This document shows positions 44,722 through 57,543 of a stretch of 64,000 bases of DNA, piece by piece. The notes beneath the pieces were generated by a model that saw nothing but the letters and a program-made list of their open reading frames with translations, had not been told where the DNA came from and searched no databases. This DNA comes from Triticum aestivum (taxonomy: Eukaryota > Streptophyta > Magnoliopsida > Poales > Poaceae). The stretch lies in assembly GCF_018294505.1 (NCBI RefSeq), contig NC_057802.1, positions 308,190,961 through 308,254,960 on the forward strand, in the 5' to 3' direction. How positions within the stretch are numbered: the stretch's first letter is position 1; the number at the start of each line of letters is the position of its first letter. The position numbers and the translations under genes were made by a program.

Positions 44722-45743
44722 TGTTGGAAATATGCCCTAGAGGCTATAATAAATGGTTATTATTATATTTCTTTGTTCATGGTAATTGTCTATTGTTCAT
44801 GCTATAATTGTATTGTCCGGAAATCGTAATACATGTGTGAATACATAGACCACAACGTGTCCCTAGTAAGCCTCTAGTTGACTAGCTCGTTGACCAAATG
44901 ATAGTCATGGTTTCCTGACTATGGACATTGGATGTCATTGATAACGGGATCACATCATTAGGAGAATGATGTGATGGACAAGACCCAATCCTAAGCATAG
45001 CATAAAAGATCGTGTAGTTTCGTTTGCTAGAGCTTTTCCAATGTCAAGTATCTTTTCCTTAGACCATGAGATCGTGCAACTCCCGGATACCGTAGGAGTG
45101 CTTTGGGTGTGCCAAACGTCACAACGTAACTGGGTGACTATAAAGGTGCACTATGTGTATCTCCGAAAGTGTCTGTTGGGTTGGCACGGATCGAGACTGG
45201 GATTTGTCACTCCGTGTGACGGGGAGGTATCTCTGGGCCCACTCGGTAATGCATCATCATAATGAGCTCAATGTGACTAAGGCGTTAGTCACGGGATCAT
45301 GCATTGCAGTACGAGTAAAGAGACTTGCCGGTAACGAGATTGAACAAGGTATTGGGATACCGACGATCGAATCTCGGGCAAGTAACATATCGATTGACAA
45401 AGGGAATTGTATACGGGATTGATTGAATCCTCGACATCGTGGTTCATCCGATGAGATCATCGTGGAACATGTGGGAGCCAACATGGGTATCCAGATCCCA
45501 CTGTTGGTTATTGACCGGAGAGGCATCTCGGTCATGTCTGCATGTCTCCCGAACCCGTAGGGTCTACACACTTAAGGTTCGGTGACGCTAGGGTTGTAGA
45601 GATATGTGTATGCGGAAACCCGAAAGTTGTTCGGAGTCCCGGATGAGATCCCGGACGTCATGAGGAGTTCCGGAATGGTCCGGAGGTAAAGAATTATATA
45701 TAGGAAGTCAAGTTTCGGCCACCGGGAAAGTTTCGGGGGTTAC
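44722..45743 (+). repeat. 3' LTR of Angela-type Copia, truncated
   Basis: Matches 37696-38717 base for base in length. After GGGGGTTAC (ending 45743) the sequence switches to the end of an Athila pol frame in inverse orientation. No CA end and no right target-site copy, so the junction is a deletion, not an element end. Confidence 0.95.
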
Positions 45744-45754
45744 TTCTTAGTTTT

Positions 45755-48700
45755 CTAATTTTTCAAATATTCCAAAACGGATAAAACTTGCCATTGGAAA
45801 AGTTTTGGAGTCGGTTTACTTACCGTACCGCATACATATTCCTTTTTGGAGTCTGAAACATTCTGGAAAGTTTCTCGTATGTACTCCTCTGGTGTTATGG
45901 TATTAATTATATTGGTTTCAACATTTATGGGAGTACCTGAGATATAATGTTTGATTCTCTGCCCATTTACCACCTTCAGGTTATTATCTTCGGCGTTGTT
46001 AATCTTGATGGCACCGGAACGATAAACTTCCTCGACAATATAAGGACCTTCCCATTTAGAGAGAAGCTTTCCTGCAAAAAATCTTAAACGGGAGTTGTAT
46101 AGCAAGAAAAGGTCACCCACATTAAGTTCATGCTTTTGTATCCTTTTTTCATGCCATCTTTTAACTTTTTCTTTAAAAAACTTGGCATTTTCATAGGCTT
46201 GGGTTCTCCATTCATCTAGTGAGCTAATGTCAAATAACCTCTTTTCACCGGCAAGTTTGAAATCATAATTGAGCTCTTTAATTGCCCAATAAGCTTTATG
46301 TTCTAGTTCAAGAGGTAAGTGACATGCTTTTCCATAAACCATTTTATACGGAGACGTACCCATAGGGTTTTTGTAAGCAGTTCTATAAGCCCATAATGTT
46401 CTTAGACCAATTCTTTCTAGATTTATTAACAGTCTTTTGCAAGATCACCTTTATTTCTCTATTGCTTAATTCTACTTGACCACTAGAGTGATGATGATAT
46501 GGAGATGCAATTCTATGGTTGACATCATATTTAGCAAGCAATTAATTTACGGAAAGCACCATGAATAAAGTGTGAACCACCATCAGTCATTAAATATCTA
46601 GGTACTCCAAACCTAGGAAAATTAACTTCTTTAAGCATTTTAATGGAAGTGTTATGATCAGCACTACTAGTTGGAATAGCTTCTACCCACTTAGTAACGT
46701 AATCAACAGGAACCAAAATATGTGTGTACCCATTAGAGGAAGGAAAAGGTCCCATATAATCAAAGCCCCAAACATCAAATGGTTCAATAACAAGTGAATA
46801 ATTCATAGGCATTTCCTGAAGTCTACTAATATTACCAATTCTCTAGCATTCATCATAAGACAAGACATACTTACGAGCATCTTTGAAGAGAGTAGGCCAA
46901 TAAAAACCGGATTATAATACCTTGTGTGCAGTTCTATCTCCAACATGGTGTCCTCCATAATCCTCGGAGTGACACTTGCGTAGGATCTGTTCCTGTTCAT
47001 GCTCAGGTACACAACGTCTAATAACACCATCTACTCCTTCTTTATAAAGGTGTGGGTCATCCCAAAAGTAATGTCTTAAATCATATAAAAACTTTTTCTT
47101 TTGCTGGTATGTGAAACTAGGTGATATAAATTTAGCAACAATGTAATTAGCATAATCAGCATACCATGGAGCATTACGAGAAGCATTTATGATAGCTAAT
47201 TGTTCATCAGGAAAGCTATCATCAATAGGTAGTGGGTCATCAAGAATATTCTCTAACCTAGACAAGTTCTCTGCTATGGGGTTCTCAGCTACCTTTCTAT
47301 CAATAATGTGCGAATCAAATTCTTGCAACAAGAGAACCCATTTAATAAGTCTAGGTTTAGCATCTTTCTTTTCCATAAGATATTTAATAGTAGCATGATC
47401 GGTGTGAACAGTTACTTTAGAATCAACAATATAAGGTCTGAACTTATCACAAGCAAATACAACCGCTAAAAATTCTTTTTCAGTAGTAGCATAATTTCTC
47501 TGGGCATTGTCTAGAGTTTTACTAGCATATTGGATAACATTTAATTTCTTATCAACTCTTTGTCCTAGAACAGCACCTATAGCATAATCACTAGCATCAC
47601 ACATAATTTCAAAGGGTAAATTCCAATGGTGGCTGAACAATAGGTGCAGAAATCAAGGCTTTCTTAAGTATTTCAAATGCTTCTACACAATCATCATCAA
47701 AGACAAAAGGAACATCTTTTTGTAAGAGATTAGTCAGAGGCCTAGAAATTTTTGAGAAGTCCTTAATGAACCTCCTATAAAAACCGGCATGGCCAAGGAA
47801 ACTTCTTATACCTTTAATGTCCTTGGGACATGGCATCTTTTCAATAGCATCAACTTTAGCTTTATCAACTTCAATACCTCTTTCAGAAATTTTATGCCCC
47901 AAGACAATACCTTCATTAACCAGAAAGTGGCACTTCTCCCAATTCAAGACAAGGTTAGTTTCTTCACATCTCTGCTAAACTCGATCAAGGTTGCTTAAGC
48001 AATCATCAAAAGAAGTTCCATATACGGAGAAATCATCCATGAAAACCTCAGCAATCCTTTCACAAAAGTCAGAGAATATAGCCATCATGCATCTTTGAAA
48101 GGTAGCAGGTGCATTGCATAAACCAAAAGGCATACATCTATAAGCAAAGGTACCGAAAGGGCAAGTAAAAGTGGTCTTTTCTTGATCCTCTTTTGACACA
48201 GGTATTTGAGAGAAAACCGGAATAACCATCTAGAAAGCAAAAATGCGTTTGTTTGGATAATCTTTCTAGCATTTGATCAATAAAAGGTGAAGGGTAATGA
48301 TCTTTCTTAGTAGCTTTATTTAGTTTAGGGAAATCAATTACCATTCTATAACCTGTAATAATTCTTTGTGGGATCAATTCATCTTTATCATTAGGAACAA
48401 CAGTAATACCTCCCTTCTTAGGGACACAATGGACAAGACTTACCCACTGACTATCAACAACGGGATAGATTATACTGCCTCCAGAAGCTTTAGTATTTCT
48501 TTTCTTACCACTTCTTTCATCTTAGGATTTAACCGTCTTGGTGATCAACAACTGGTTTAGCATCTTTTTCCAATTTTATTTTGTGCCGACATAGAGTGGG
48601 ACTAATGACCTTAAGATCATCAAGAGTATATCCAATAGTAGCACGGTTCTTCTTCAGAGTTTTCAATCATTTCTTTTCTTCATGCTCTGAAAGGTTAGCA

Positions 48701-50552
48701 CTAATAATAATAGGATATATCTTTTTCTCATCAAGATAAGCATATTTGAGAGTATCAGGTAATGGTTTAAGCTCAAACACGGGATCACCCTTGGGTGGAG
48801 GAGGATCCCCTAGGATTTCAACAGGCAAGTTGTGTTTCAAAATAGGTCCCTGTTTAAAGAATACTTCATCTATTTCCCTTCTTTCATTCATAAACATATC
48901 ATTTTCATGGTCGAGCAAATATTGTTCTAAAGGATCATTAGGAGGCATGGCAATAGAAGCAAGACCAATAATTTCATATTTACTAGGCAATTCCTCGTCA
49001 CGGGGTTGTCTATGAAATTTAGCAAAATTAAACTCATGAGACATATCCCCCAAACCAATAGTAACAACATCCTTTTCGTAGTCTATCCTAGCATTAACAG
49101 TATTCAAGAAGGGTCTACCAAATATAATGGGACAAAAGTTATCTTGTGGGGAACCAAGAACAAGAAAATCAGCAGGATATTTATCTTTCCCACACAAGAC
49201 TTCAACATCTCTAACAATCCCAACCGGTGAAATAGTGTCTCTATTGGCAAGCTTAATTGTGACATCAATTTCCTCTAACTCAGCAGGTGCAATATCGTGC
49301 ATAATTTCTTTGTATAAGGAGTGAGGTATTGCACTTGCACTAGCACCCATATCACATAAGCCATGATAGCAATGATCTCCTATTTTAACAGAAATAACAG
49401 GCATGCCTACAACAGGTCTATGTTTATTTTTAGTATCAGGTCTAGCAATTCTAGCAGCTTCATCACAGAAATAAATAACATGCCCATCAATATTATCAAC
49501 CAAGAGATCTTTAACCATAGCAATACTAGATTCAACTATAATTTGTTCAGGGGGTGTAGGTGTTCTAGTATAACTCTTTCGAACCACAACTAAAGCTTTA
49601 GCATGTTCCTTTATTCTGATAGGGAAAGGTGGTTTCTCAACATAAGCAGTAGGAACAATAGGATCAACATTATAAGTAATATTTTCTTCTTCAACTTTAA
49701 TAGGTTCTACTACTTTCACTTCAATGGGAGGATGATATTTAAACCACTTCTCCTTAGGGAGGTCAACATGAGTAGCAAATGATTCACACAAAGAAGCTAC
49801 TATCTCAGAGTCAAGTCCATATTTAGTGCTAAATTCACGAAAAGTATCGGTATCCATAAAAGATTTAACACAATCAAACTTAAGGTTTATACAGGACTCC
49901 TTACCCTCGTGGAGTTCCCAATCTTCAGAGTTGCGTTTAATTCTTTCCAATAAATCCCATTTGAATTCAATAGTCTTCTTCATGAAAGAACCAGTACAAG
50001 AAGTATCGAGCATGGATTGATCATTACGAGAAAGCCGAGCATAAAAAATCTGAATAATAATTTCTCTTGAGAGCTCATGATTGGGGCATGAATATAACAT
50101 TGACTTAAGCCTCCCCAAGCTTATGCGATACTTTCTCCTTCACGAGGCTAAAAATTATAAATATGATTCTGATCACGATGAACTAGATGCATAGGATACA
50201 ACTTCTCATGAAATTCCAATTTCAATCGGTTGTAATTAGAAGTCCCAATATCATCGCATAGCCTATACCATGTCAATGCCTTCTCCTTCAAAGATAAAGG
50301 GAAGACCTTCTTCTTGACTTCATCCTCGGGCAAGCCTGCAAGCTTAAATAATCCACAAACTTCATCCACATAGATTAGATGCATATCAGGATGTAATGTT
50401 CCATCTTCTGCATAAGGACTAGCTAGCAGTTTCTCTATCATACCTGAAGGAATTTCATAATAAATATTTTCAGTAGGTTGAGGGGCAACTCTTTGGTCTT
50501 TCAGTCGGGGTGAACATACCCCGAACAAACCCCTCAAAGGATTATTTTCCAT
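45755..50552 (-). pseudogene. Athila-lineage gag-pol polyprotein (decayed)
   Basis: gag starts at ATG 50552 (MENNPLRGLFG); a break near 50118-50148 splits it. The longest frame (48667-50118, 483 codons) spans the gag end and a protease with CDMGASAS (about 49340-49370; the usual Asp-Thr/Ser-Gly is D-M-G). Then RT in pieces (48377-47975, FMDD near 48030), RNase H (47640-46912, [10 protein letters not shown] and HTDHATIKY), and integrase with both Asp motifs (GFDYMGPF and MTDGG, 46812-46531). The Glu region lies in another frame, followed by the C-terminal domain (46363-45755). At least six frame changes or stops. Non-functional. Membership in the Athila group fits the tRNA-Asp primer and gag style. 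Confidence 0.9.
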
Positions 50553-50629
50553 AGCAACAAGTGACAGTAAATTTCAGCACACTATGTAAATGTTTCCTTA
50601 CCAAATTCCACTTACCAAAGGCGCTTCAC

Positions 50630-50647
50630 TCCCCGGCAACAGCGCCA
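50630..50647 (-). other. tRNA-Asp primer binding site of the Athila element
   Basis: Minus strand TGGCGCTGTTGCCGGGGA, one mismatch to tRNA-Asp, 11 bp from the LTR edge at 50659. Confidence 0.85.
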
Positions 50648-50658
50648 AAAAAGAGTCT

Positions 50659-50790
50659 TGATGACCCACAAGTATAGGGGATATATCATAGTCCTTTTGA
50701 TAAGTTAGAGTGTCGAACGCAACGAGGAGCAGAAGGAAATGGCAAGCAGTTTTCAGAAAGGTGTTCTCTGCAAGCACTGAAATTATCGGT
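50659..50790 (-). repeat. Athila 5' LTR, inner 132 bp
   Basis: The LTR end next to the primer site (minus strand ...GTATACTTGTGGGTCATCA style, ends at 50659). It is cut at 50790; TCGGT (50786-50790) is the target site of the inserted element. It continues at 57544. Confidence 0.85.
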
Positions 50791-52376
50791 TGCTACCTCT
50801 TGAGCATGTGTTGGTTTTCCCTTAAAGAGGAAAGGGTGATGTAGCAAAGTAGCATAAGTATTTCCCTCAGTTTTTGAGAACCAAGGTATCAATCCAGTAG
50901 GAGACTACACGCAAGTCCCTAGTACCTGCACAAAGAATCAAGAACCTTGCAACCAATGCGATAAAGGGGTTGTCAATCCCTACACGGCCACTTGCAAAAG
51001 TGAGATCTGATAAAGATAATAAGATAACTATTTTTGGTATTTTTGTTGTATAGATTGGAAAGTAAAGATTGCAAAATAAACGGCGACGGAAATAGCTAGT
51101 TGACGGGAGATTAATATGATGGAAAATAGACCCCGGGGCCATAGGTTTCACTAGTGGCTTCTCTCAAGATAGCATATTCTACGGTGGGTGAACAAATTAC
51201 CGTCGAGCAATTGATAGAAAAGCGCATAGTTATGAGAATATCTAGGCATGATCATGAACATAGGCATCACGTCTGTGACAAGTAGACCGAAACGATTCTG
51301 CATCTACTACTATTACTCCACACATCGACCGCTATCCAGCATGCATCTAGAGTATTAAGTTCATAAGAACAGAGTAACGCATTAGGCAAGATGACATGAT
51401 GTAGAGGGATAAACTCAAGCAATATGATATAAACCCCATCTTTTTATCCTCGATGGCAACAATACAATACGTGCCTTGGTGCCCCTGCTGTCACTCGGAA
51501 AGGACACCGCAAGATTGAACCCAAAGTTAAGCACCTCTCCCATTGCAATAAATATCAATCTAGTAGGCCAAACCAAATTGATAATTCGAAGAGACTTGCA
51601 AAGATATTAAATCATGCATATAAGAATTCAGAGAAGAATCAAATATTGTTCATAGATAATCTTGATCATAAACCCACAATTCATCGGATCTCGACAAACA
51701 CACCGCAAAAAGGATTACATCGAATAGATCTCCAAGAGAATCGAGGAGAACTTTGTATTGAGATCCAAAGAGAGAGAAGAAGCCATCTACCTAATAACTA
51801 TGGACCCGAAGGTCTGCGGTAAACTACTCACACATCATCGGAGAGGCTATGGTGTTGATGTAGAAGCCCTCCGTGATCGATTCCCCCTCCGGCAGAGCGC
51901 CGGAAAAGGCCCCAAGATGGGATCTCACGGGTACAGAAGGTTGCGGCGGTGGAAATAGGGTTTCGTGGTAATCCTGGATGTTTCCAGGGTATATGAGTAT
52001 ATATAGGCGAAAGAAGTAGGTCGGTGGAGCCACGAGGGGCCCATGAGGGTGGGGGCACGCCTACCCTCGCTGGGCGCGCCCTCCTACCTCGTGGCCACCT
52101 CGTTGCTTCCTTGACGTCCACTCCAAGTCTCCTGGATTGCGTTTGTTCCAAAAACGATCCTCGCGAAGGTTTCATTCCATTCGGATTCCGTTTTATATTC
52201 CTTTTCTGCAGAACACTGAAATAGGCAAAAAAACAGCAATTTGCACTGGGCCTTCGGTTAATAGGTTAGTGCCAAAAATAATATAAAAGTGCATAATAAA
52301 GCCCACTAAACATCCAAAACAGATAATATAATAGCATGGAACAATAACAAATTATAGATACGTTGGAGACGTATCA
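50791..52376 (-). repeat. 3' LTR of the nested element
   Basis: 1586 bp; minus strand TGATACGTCTCCAACGTATC ... CTCAAGAGGTAGCA. It is followed at 52377 by the inverted polypurine tract AGCATCCCCAAGCTTAATTC. A TATA box, minus strand CCTATATATACTC, lies near 51988-52003. Confidence 0.92.
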
Positions 52377-55149
52377 AGCATCCCCAAGCTTAATTCCTGC
52401 TCATCCTCGAGTAGGTAAATGATAAAAACAGAATTTTTGATGTGGAATGCTACCTAACATAATTTTCTATGTAATTCTCTTTATTGTGGCATGAATGTTC
52501 AGAACCGAGATTCAAGACAAAAGTTTAATATTGACATAAAAATAATAATACTTCAAGCATACTAACTAAGAAATTATGTCTTCTCAAAATAACATGGCCA
52601 AAGAAAGCTTATCCCTACAAAATCATATAGTTTGGCTATGCTTCATTTTCGTCACACAAAGATTCTCTCATCATGCACAACCCTGATGACAAGCCAAGCA
52701 ATTGTTTCATACTTTTAGTAATCTCAAACTTTTTTCAACTTTCACGCAATACATGAGCGTGAGCCATGGACATAGCACTTTGGGTGGAATAGAATATAAT
52801 GATGGGGGTTGTCAGGAGAAGGCAAAAAAGGAGAAAGTCTCACATTGACGCGGCTAATCAACGGGCTAGGGAGATGCCCATCAATTGATGTCAATGCAAG
52901 GAGTAGGGATTGCCATGCAACGGATGCACTAGATCTATAGATGTATGAAAGCTCAACAAAAGAAACTAAGTGGGTGTGCATCCAACTTGCTTGCTCACGA
53001 AGACCTAGGTCATTTGAGGAAGCCCATTGTTCGAATATACAAGCCAAGTTCTATAATGAAAAATTCCCACTAGTATATGAAAGTGACAAAATAAGAGACT
53101 CTCTATCATAAAGACCATGGTGCTACTTTGAAGCACAAGTGTGGAAAAAAGGATAGTAGTATTGTCCCTTTTATTTCTTTTTTTATTTGGCCTTTCTTTT
53201 TTTGGCCTTTCTTCTTTTTTTTCCTTTTTTTCGGGACAATGCTCTATTAATGATGATCATCACACTTCTATTTATTTACAACTCGAAGATTACAACTCGA
53301 TACTAGAACAAAATATGACTCTATATGAGTGCCTCCGGCGGTGTACCGGGATGAGCAATGAATCAAGAGTGACATGTATGATAAATTATGCATGGTGTCT
53401 TTGCCACAAATACGATGTCAACTACATGATCATGCAAGGCAATATGACAATGATGAAGCGTGTCATAATAAATGAAACGGTAGAAAGTTGCATGGAAATA
53501 TATCTCGGAATGGCTATGGAAATGCCATAATAGGTAGGTATGGTGGCTGTTTTGAGGAAGATATAAGGAGGTTTATGTGTGATAGAGCATATCATATCAC
53601 GGGGTTTGGATGCACCAGCGAAGTTTGCACCAACTCTCAAGGTGAGAAAGGGCAATGCACGGTACCGAAGAGGCTAGCAATGATGGAAAGGTGAGAGTGC
53701 GTATAATCCATGGACTCAACATCAGTCATAAAGAACTCACATACTTATTGCAAAAATCTACAAGTCATCAAAAACCAAGCATTACGCGCATGCTCCTAGG
53801 GGGATAGATTGGTAGGAAAAGACCATCGCTCGTCCCCGACCGCCACTCATAAGGATGACAATCAAAGAACACCTCATGTTTCAAATTTGTCACACAACGG
53901 CTACCATACGTGCATGCTATAGGACTTGCAAACTTCAACACGAGTATTTCTAAAATTCACAATTACTCAACTAGCACAACTTTAATATTACCATCTTCAT
54001 ATCTCAAAACAATCATCAAGTATCAAACTTCTCATAGTATTCAATGCACTCTATATGAAAGTTTTTATTATTCCCATTTTGGATGCCTATCATATTAGGA
54101 CTAATTTTATAGCCAAAGCAAATTACCATGCTGTTCTAAAGGACTCTCAAAATAATATAAGTGGAGCATGAGGGATCAATAATTTCTATAAAATAAAACC
54201 ACGACCGTGCTCTAAAAGATATAAGTGAAGCACCAGAGCAAAATTATCTAGCTCAAAAGATATAAGTGAAGCACATAGAGTATTCTAATAAATTACAATT
54301 CATGTGTGTCTCTCCAAAAGGAGTGTACAGAAAGGATGATTGTGGTAAACTAACAAGCAAAGACTCAAATCATACAAGACGCTCCAAGCAAAACACATAT
54401 CATGTGGTGAATAAAAATATAGCCTCAAGTAAAGTTAACGATGGACGAAGACGAAAGAGGGGATGCCTTCTGGGGCATCCCCAAGCTTAGGCTTTTGGTT
54501 GTCCTTGAATTTTACCTTGGGGTGCCTTGGGAATCCCCAAGCTTAGGCTCTTGCCACTCCTTATTCCAAAATCCATCAAATCTTTACCCAAAATCTTGAA
54601 AACTTCACAACACAAAACTCAACAGAAAATCTCATGAGCTCCGTTAGTATAAGAAAACAAACCACACCCTTAAGGTACTGTAATAAACTCATTATTTATT
54701 TATATTGGTGTTAAACCTACTGTATCCCAAATTCTCTATGGTTCATACCCCCCCCCCCCGATACTAGCCATAGATTCATTAAAATAAGCAAACAACACAC
54801 GAAAAACAGAATCTGTCGAAAACAGAACAGTCTGTAGGAATCTGATTTGTTCGAATACTTCTGGAACTCCAAAAATTCTGAAAAACTAGGAAAACCTGGA
54901 TAATTTTTATATTGATCTACTTCAAAAAGAATTGGTATTTTATCACGTTCTGGTGAATTTTAACAATTATTTTCGTGAGCGCAAAGTTTCTGTCTTTTTC
55001 AGCAAGATCAAACAATTATCACCCAAGAAGATCCTATTGGTTCTACTTGGCACAAACACTAATTAAAACATAAAAACACATCCAAACCGAGTCTAGATGA
55101 ATTATTTATTACTAAACAGGAACAAAAAGCAGGAAACAAAAATAAAACT
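52377..55149 (-). other. Long untranslated 3' tail of the nested element
   Basis: About 2.8 kb, no credible ORF. The part from 53511 on matches 18708-20340 of the other minus-strand element. Low-complexity T and TTC runs near 53160-53240 and a C10 run near 54748 create misleading frames. Words CCCCAAGCTTAGGC at about 54479 and 54536 are inverted copies of the polypurine-like motif. Confidence 0.6.
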
Positions 55150-55169
55150 GGGTTGCCTCCCAACAAGCG
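55150..55169 (-). other. Conserved post-ORF module, third copy
   Basis: Minus strand CGCTTGTTGGGAGGCAACCC, identical to 27315-27334, 68 bp after the gag remnant stop. Here it follows a gag-like frame rather than the orphan ORF. Confidence 0.6.
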
Positions 55170-55236
55170 CTATCGTTTAACGCCCCTAGCTAGGCATGAA
55201 AACAAGGATATATCTAGGTATTATCATCTTTGGTTT

Positions 55237-55743
55237 CTATTTTTTAGCGAAGTCATGCTCGAATCCGAGAGGTTCTTTGCACTTCCCTTCATATTCGGAA
55301 ATTTTTAGATCTAAAGAATCCAACCGCTTATTGCAAAGGGTGATCAACATATTCATGCGGTGAAGATTTCTGCTAACACTCTTAAGAGGTTCAAGAGACT
55401 TTTGTAAAATTTTCATTACTTCGCGAATATTCTCAAAAACTTGTGTCTCTTGGCCCCTTTTGTTGAGGTAGTGTTCCCACTGTTCCCTCTATAATTTCGT
55501 GCGCAATACTTGGATCAATTTCGATAAAATGTCCTTTGGCAACGCAATCCAAGAGTTGTCCATGGGACATATTTAGTCCAACATAAAAATCGCGGAGAAA
55601 ATTCTAAAATTCACCTCTAAGGTGCAATTACGATAAGATTCCATCATCCTATACCAAGCATCTTTTAAGTTTTCTCCTTGTCTTTGTTTGAAGTGAAGAA
55701 CTTCAAACTTCGGAGACAAAGGAGCAGATAAAGGACTGGCCAT
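55237..55743 (-). pseudogene. Short Athila-type gag remnant
   Basis: From ATG at 55743 to TAG at 55237, 169 codons with internal stops. The first ~45 residues look gag-like (NLKDAWYRMMESYRN). After a frameshift near 55600 a second frame continues with the FYVGL and LLDCVAKGHF words typical of Athila-type gag. A further shift returns to a frame ending in a helical, Lys- and Leu-rich tail. A full gag would be several times longer, so the element kept only the capsid N-terminal part. Non-functional. Confidence 0.6.
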
Positions 55744-55934
55744 AACGACAAAACAAACGATCTAACACATGGAGACACAAGAAGCAAGCGAAAAGAGACG
55801 AACGGAAAAAGGGCGAATAAAATGGCAAGGGTGAAGTGGGGGAGAGGAAAACGAGAGGCAAATAGCAAATAATATAATGCAAGGGAGAAGAGTTTGTGAT
55901 GGGTACTTGGTATGTCTTGACTTGTGCGTAGATC

Positions 55935-55952
55935 TCCCCGGCAACGGCACCA
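55935..55952 (-). other. tRNA-Asp primer binding site of the nested element
   Basis: Minus strand TGGTGCCGTTGCCGGGGA, one mismatch to the tRNA-Asp complement, 11 bp from the LTR edge at 55964. Confidence 0.85.
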
Positions 55953-55963
55953 GAAATCCTTCT

Positions 55964-57538
55964 TGCTACCTCTTGAGCATGTGTTGGTTTTCCCTTGAAG
56001 AGGAAAGGGTGATGCAGCAAAGTAGCATAAGTATTTCCCTCAGTTTTTGAGAACCAAGGTAGCAATCCAGTAGGAGACTACACGCAAGTCCCTGGTACCT
56101 TCACAAACAATCAAGAACCTTGCAACCAACGCGATAAAGGGGTTGTCAATCCCTTCACGACCACTTGCAAAAGTGAGATCTGATAAAGATAATAAGATAA
56201 ATATTTTTGGTATTTTTGTTGTATAGATTGGAAACTAAAGATTGCAAAATAAACGGCGACAGAAATAGCTAGTTGACGGGAGATTAATATGATGGAAAAT
56301 AGACCCGGGGGCCATAGGTTTCACTAGTGGCTTCTCTCAAGATAGCATATTCTACGGTGGGTGAAGAAATTACTGTCGAGCAATTTATAGAAAAGCGCGT
56401 AGTTATGAGAATATCTAGGCATGATCATGAACATAGGCATCACGTCCGTGACAAGTAGACCGAAACGGTTCTGCATCTACTACTATTACTCCACACATCG
56501 ACCGTTATCCAACATGCATCTAGAGTATTAAGTTCATAAGAATGGAGTAACGCATTAGGCAAGATGACATGATGTAGAGGGATAAACTCAAGCAATATGA
56601 TATAAACCCCATCTTGTTATCCTCGATGGCAACAATACAATACGTGCCTTGTTGCCCCTGCTGTCACTAGAAAGGACACTGCAAGATTGAACCCAAAGCT
56701 AAGCACTTCTCCCATTGCAAGAAAGATCAATCTAGTAGGCCAAACCAAACTGATAATTCGAAGAGACTTGCAAAGATATTAAATCATGCATATAAGAATT
56801 CAGAGAAGAATCAAATATTGTTCATAGATAATCTTGATCATAAACTCACAATTCATCAGATCTCGATAAACACACCGCAAAAAGAATTACATCGAATAGA
56901 TCTCCAAGAGAATCGAGGAGAACTTTGTATTGAAATCCAAAGAGAGAGAAGAAGCCATCTAGCTAATAACTATGGACCCGAAGGTCTGCGGTAAACTACT
57001 CACACATCAGTGGAGAGGCTATGGTGTTGATGTAGAAGCCCTCCGTGATCGATTCCCCCTCCGGCAGAGCGCCGGAAAAGGCCCCAAGATGGGATCTCAT
57101 GGGTATAGAAGGTTGCGGCGGTGGAAATAGGGTTTCGTGGTACTCCTGGATGTTTTCAGAGTATATGAGTATATATAGGCGAAAGAAGTAGGTCGGTGGA
57201 GCCACGAGGGTGGGGGCGCGCCTACCCCCTTGGGCACGCCCTCCTACCTCGTGGCTGCCTCGTTGCTTCCTTGACGTCCACTCCAAGTCTCCTGGATTGC
57301 GTTTGTTCCAAAAACGATCCTCGCGAAGGTTTCATTCCGATTGGATTCCGTTTGTTATTCCTTTTCTGCGAAACACTGAAATAGGAAAAAAAACCAGCAA
57401 TTTGCACTGGGCCTTCGGTTAATAGGTTAGTCCCAAAAATAATATAAAAGTGCATAATAAATCCCATTAAACATCCAAAACATATAATATAATAGCATGG
57501 AACAATAAAAAAATTATAGATACGTTGGAGACGTATCA
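55964..57538 (-). repeat. 5' LTR of the nested element
   Basis: 1575 bp, homologous throughout to 50791-52376. The minus-strand start TGATACGTCTCCAACGTATC lies at 57538. GC-rich ORFs near 57000-57400 are shadows. Confidence 0.92.
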
Positions 57539-57543
57539 TCGGT

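Larger units (their letters stand above)
37696..45743 (+). mobile_element. Angela/BARE-type Copia retrotransposon, young, with 3' LTR truncated
   Basis: 5' LTR 37696-39411, primer site, leader with a duplication, one uninterrupted gag-pol ORF 40709-44689, polypurine tract 44711-44721 and 3' LTR 44722-45743. The 3' LTR lacks its last ~694 bp and joins Athila pol sequence at 45744. The 1022 bp common to both LTRs align without gaps; I count 18 differences (about 1.8%, 12 transitions and 6 transversions). With the usual grass rate of 1.3e-8 per site per year that is about 0.7 million years. This is the youngest datable element here. Confidence 0.95.
50791..57538 (-). mobile_element. Non-autonomous Athila-lineage Gypsy element, complete, nested
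   Basis: Left LTR 50791-52376, right LTR 55964-57538, tRNA-Asp primer site 55935-55952, short decayed gag, no pol. Exact 5-bp target-site duplication TCGGT at 50786-50790 and 57539-57543. In the first ~620 aligned bases I count about 23 differences between the LTRs (about 3.7%), suggesting an age near 1.4 million years at 1.3e-8 per site per year. It is older than the Angela element and younger than the one at 24617. Confidence 0.93.

Noticed and set aside
53141..53530. 129-codon plus-strand ORF with a hydrophobic, signal-peptide-like start and several Cys
   Set aside because: It is antisense to the untranslated tail of a minus-strand element. The hydrophobic stretch comes from T/TTC low-complexity sequence, and the copy at 18.7 kb lacks this part.
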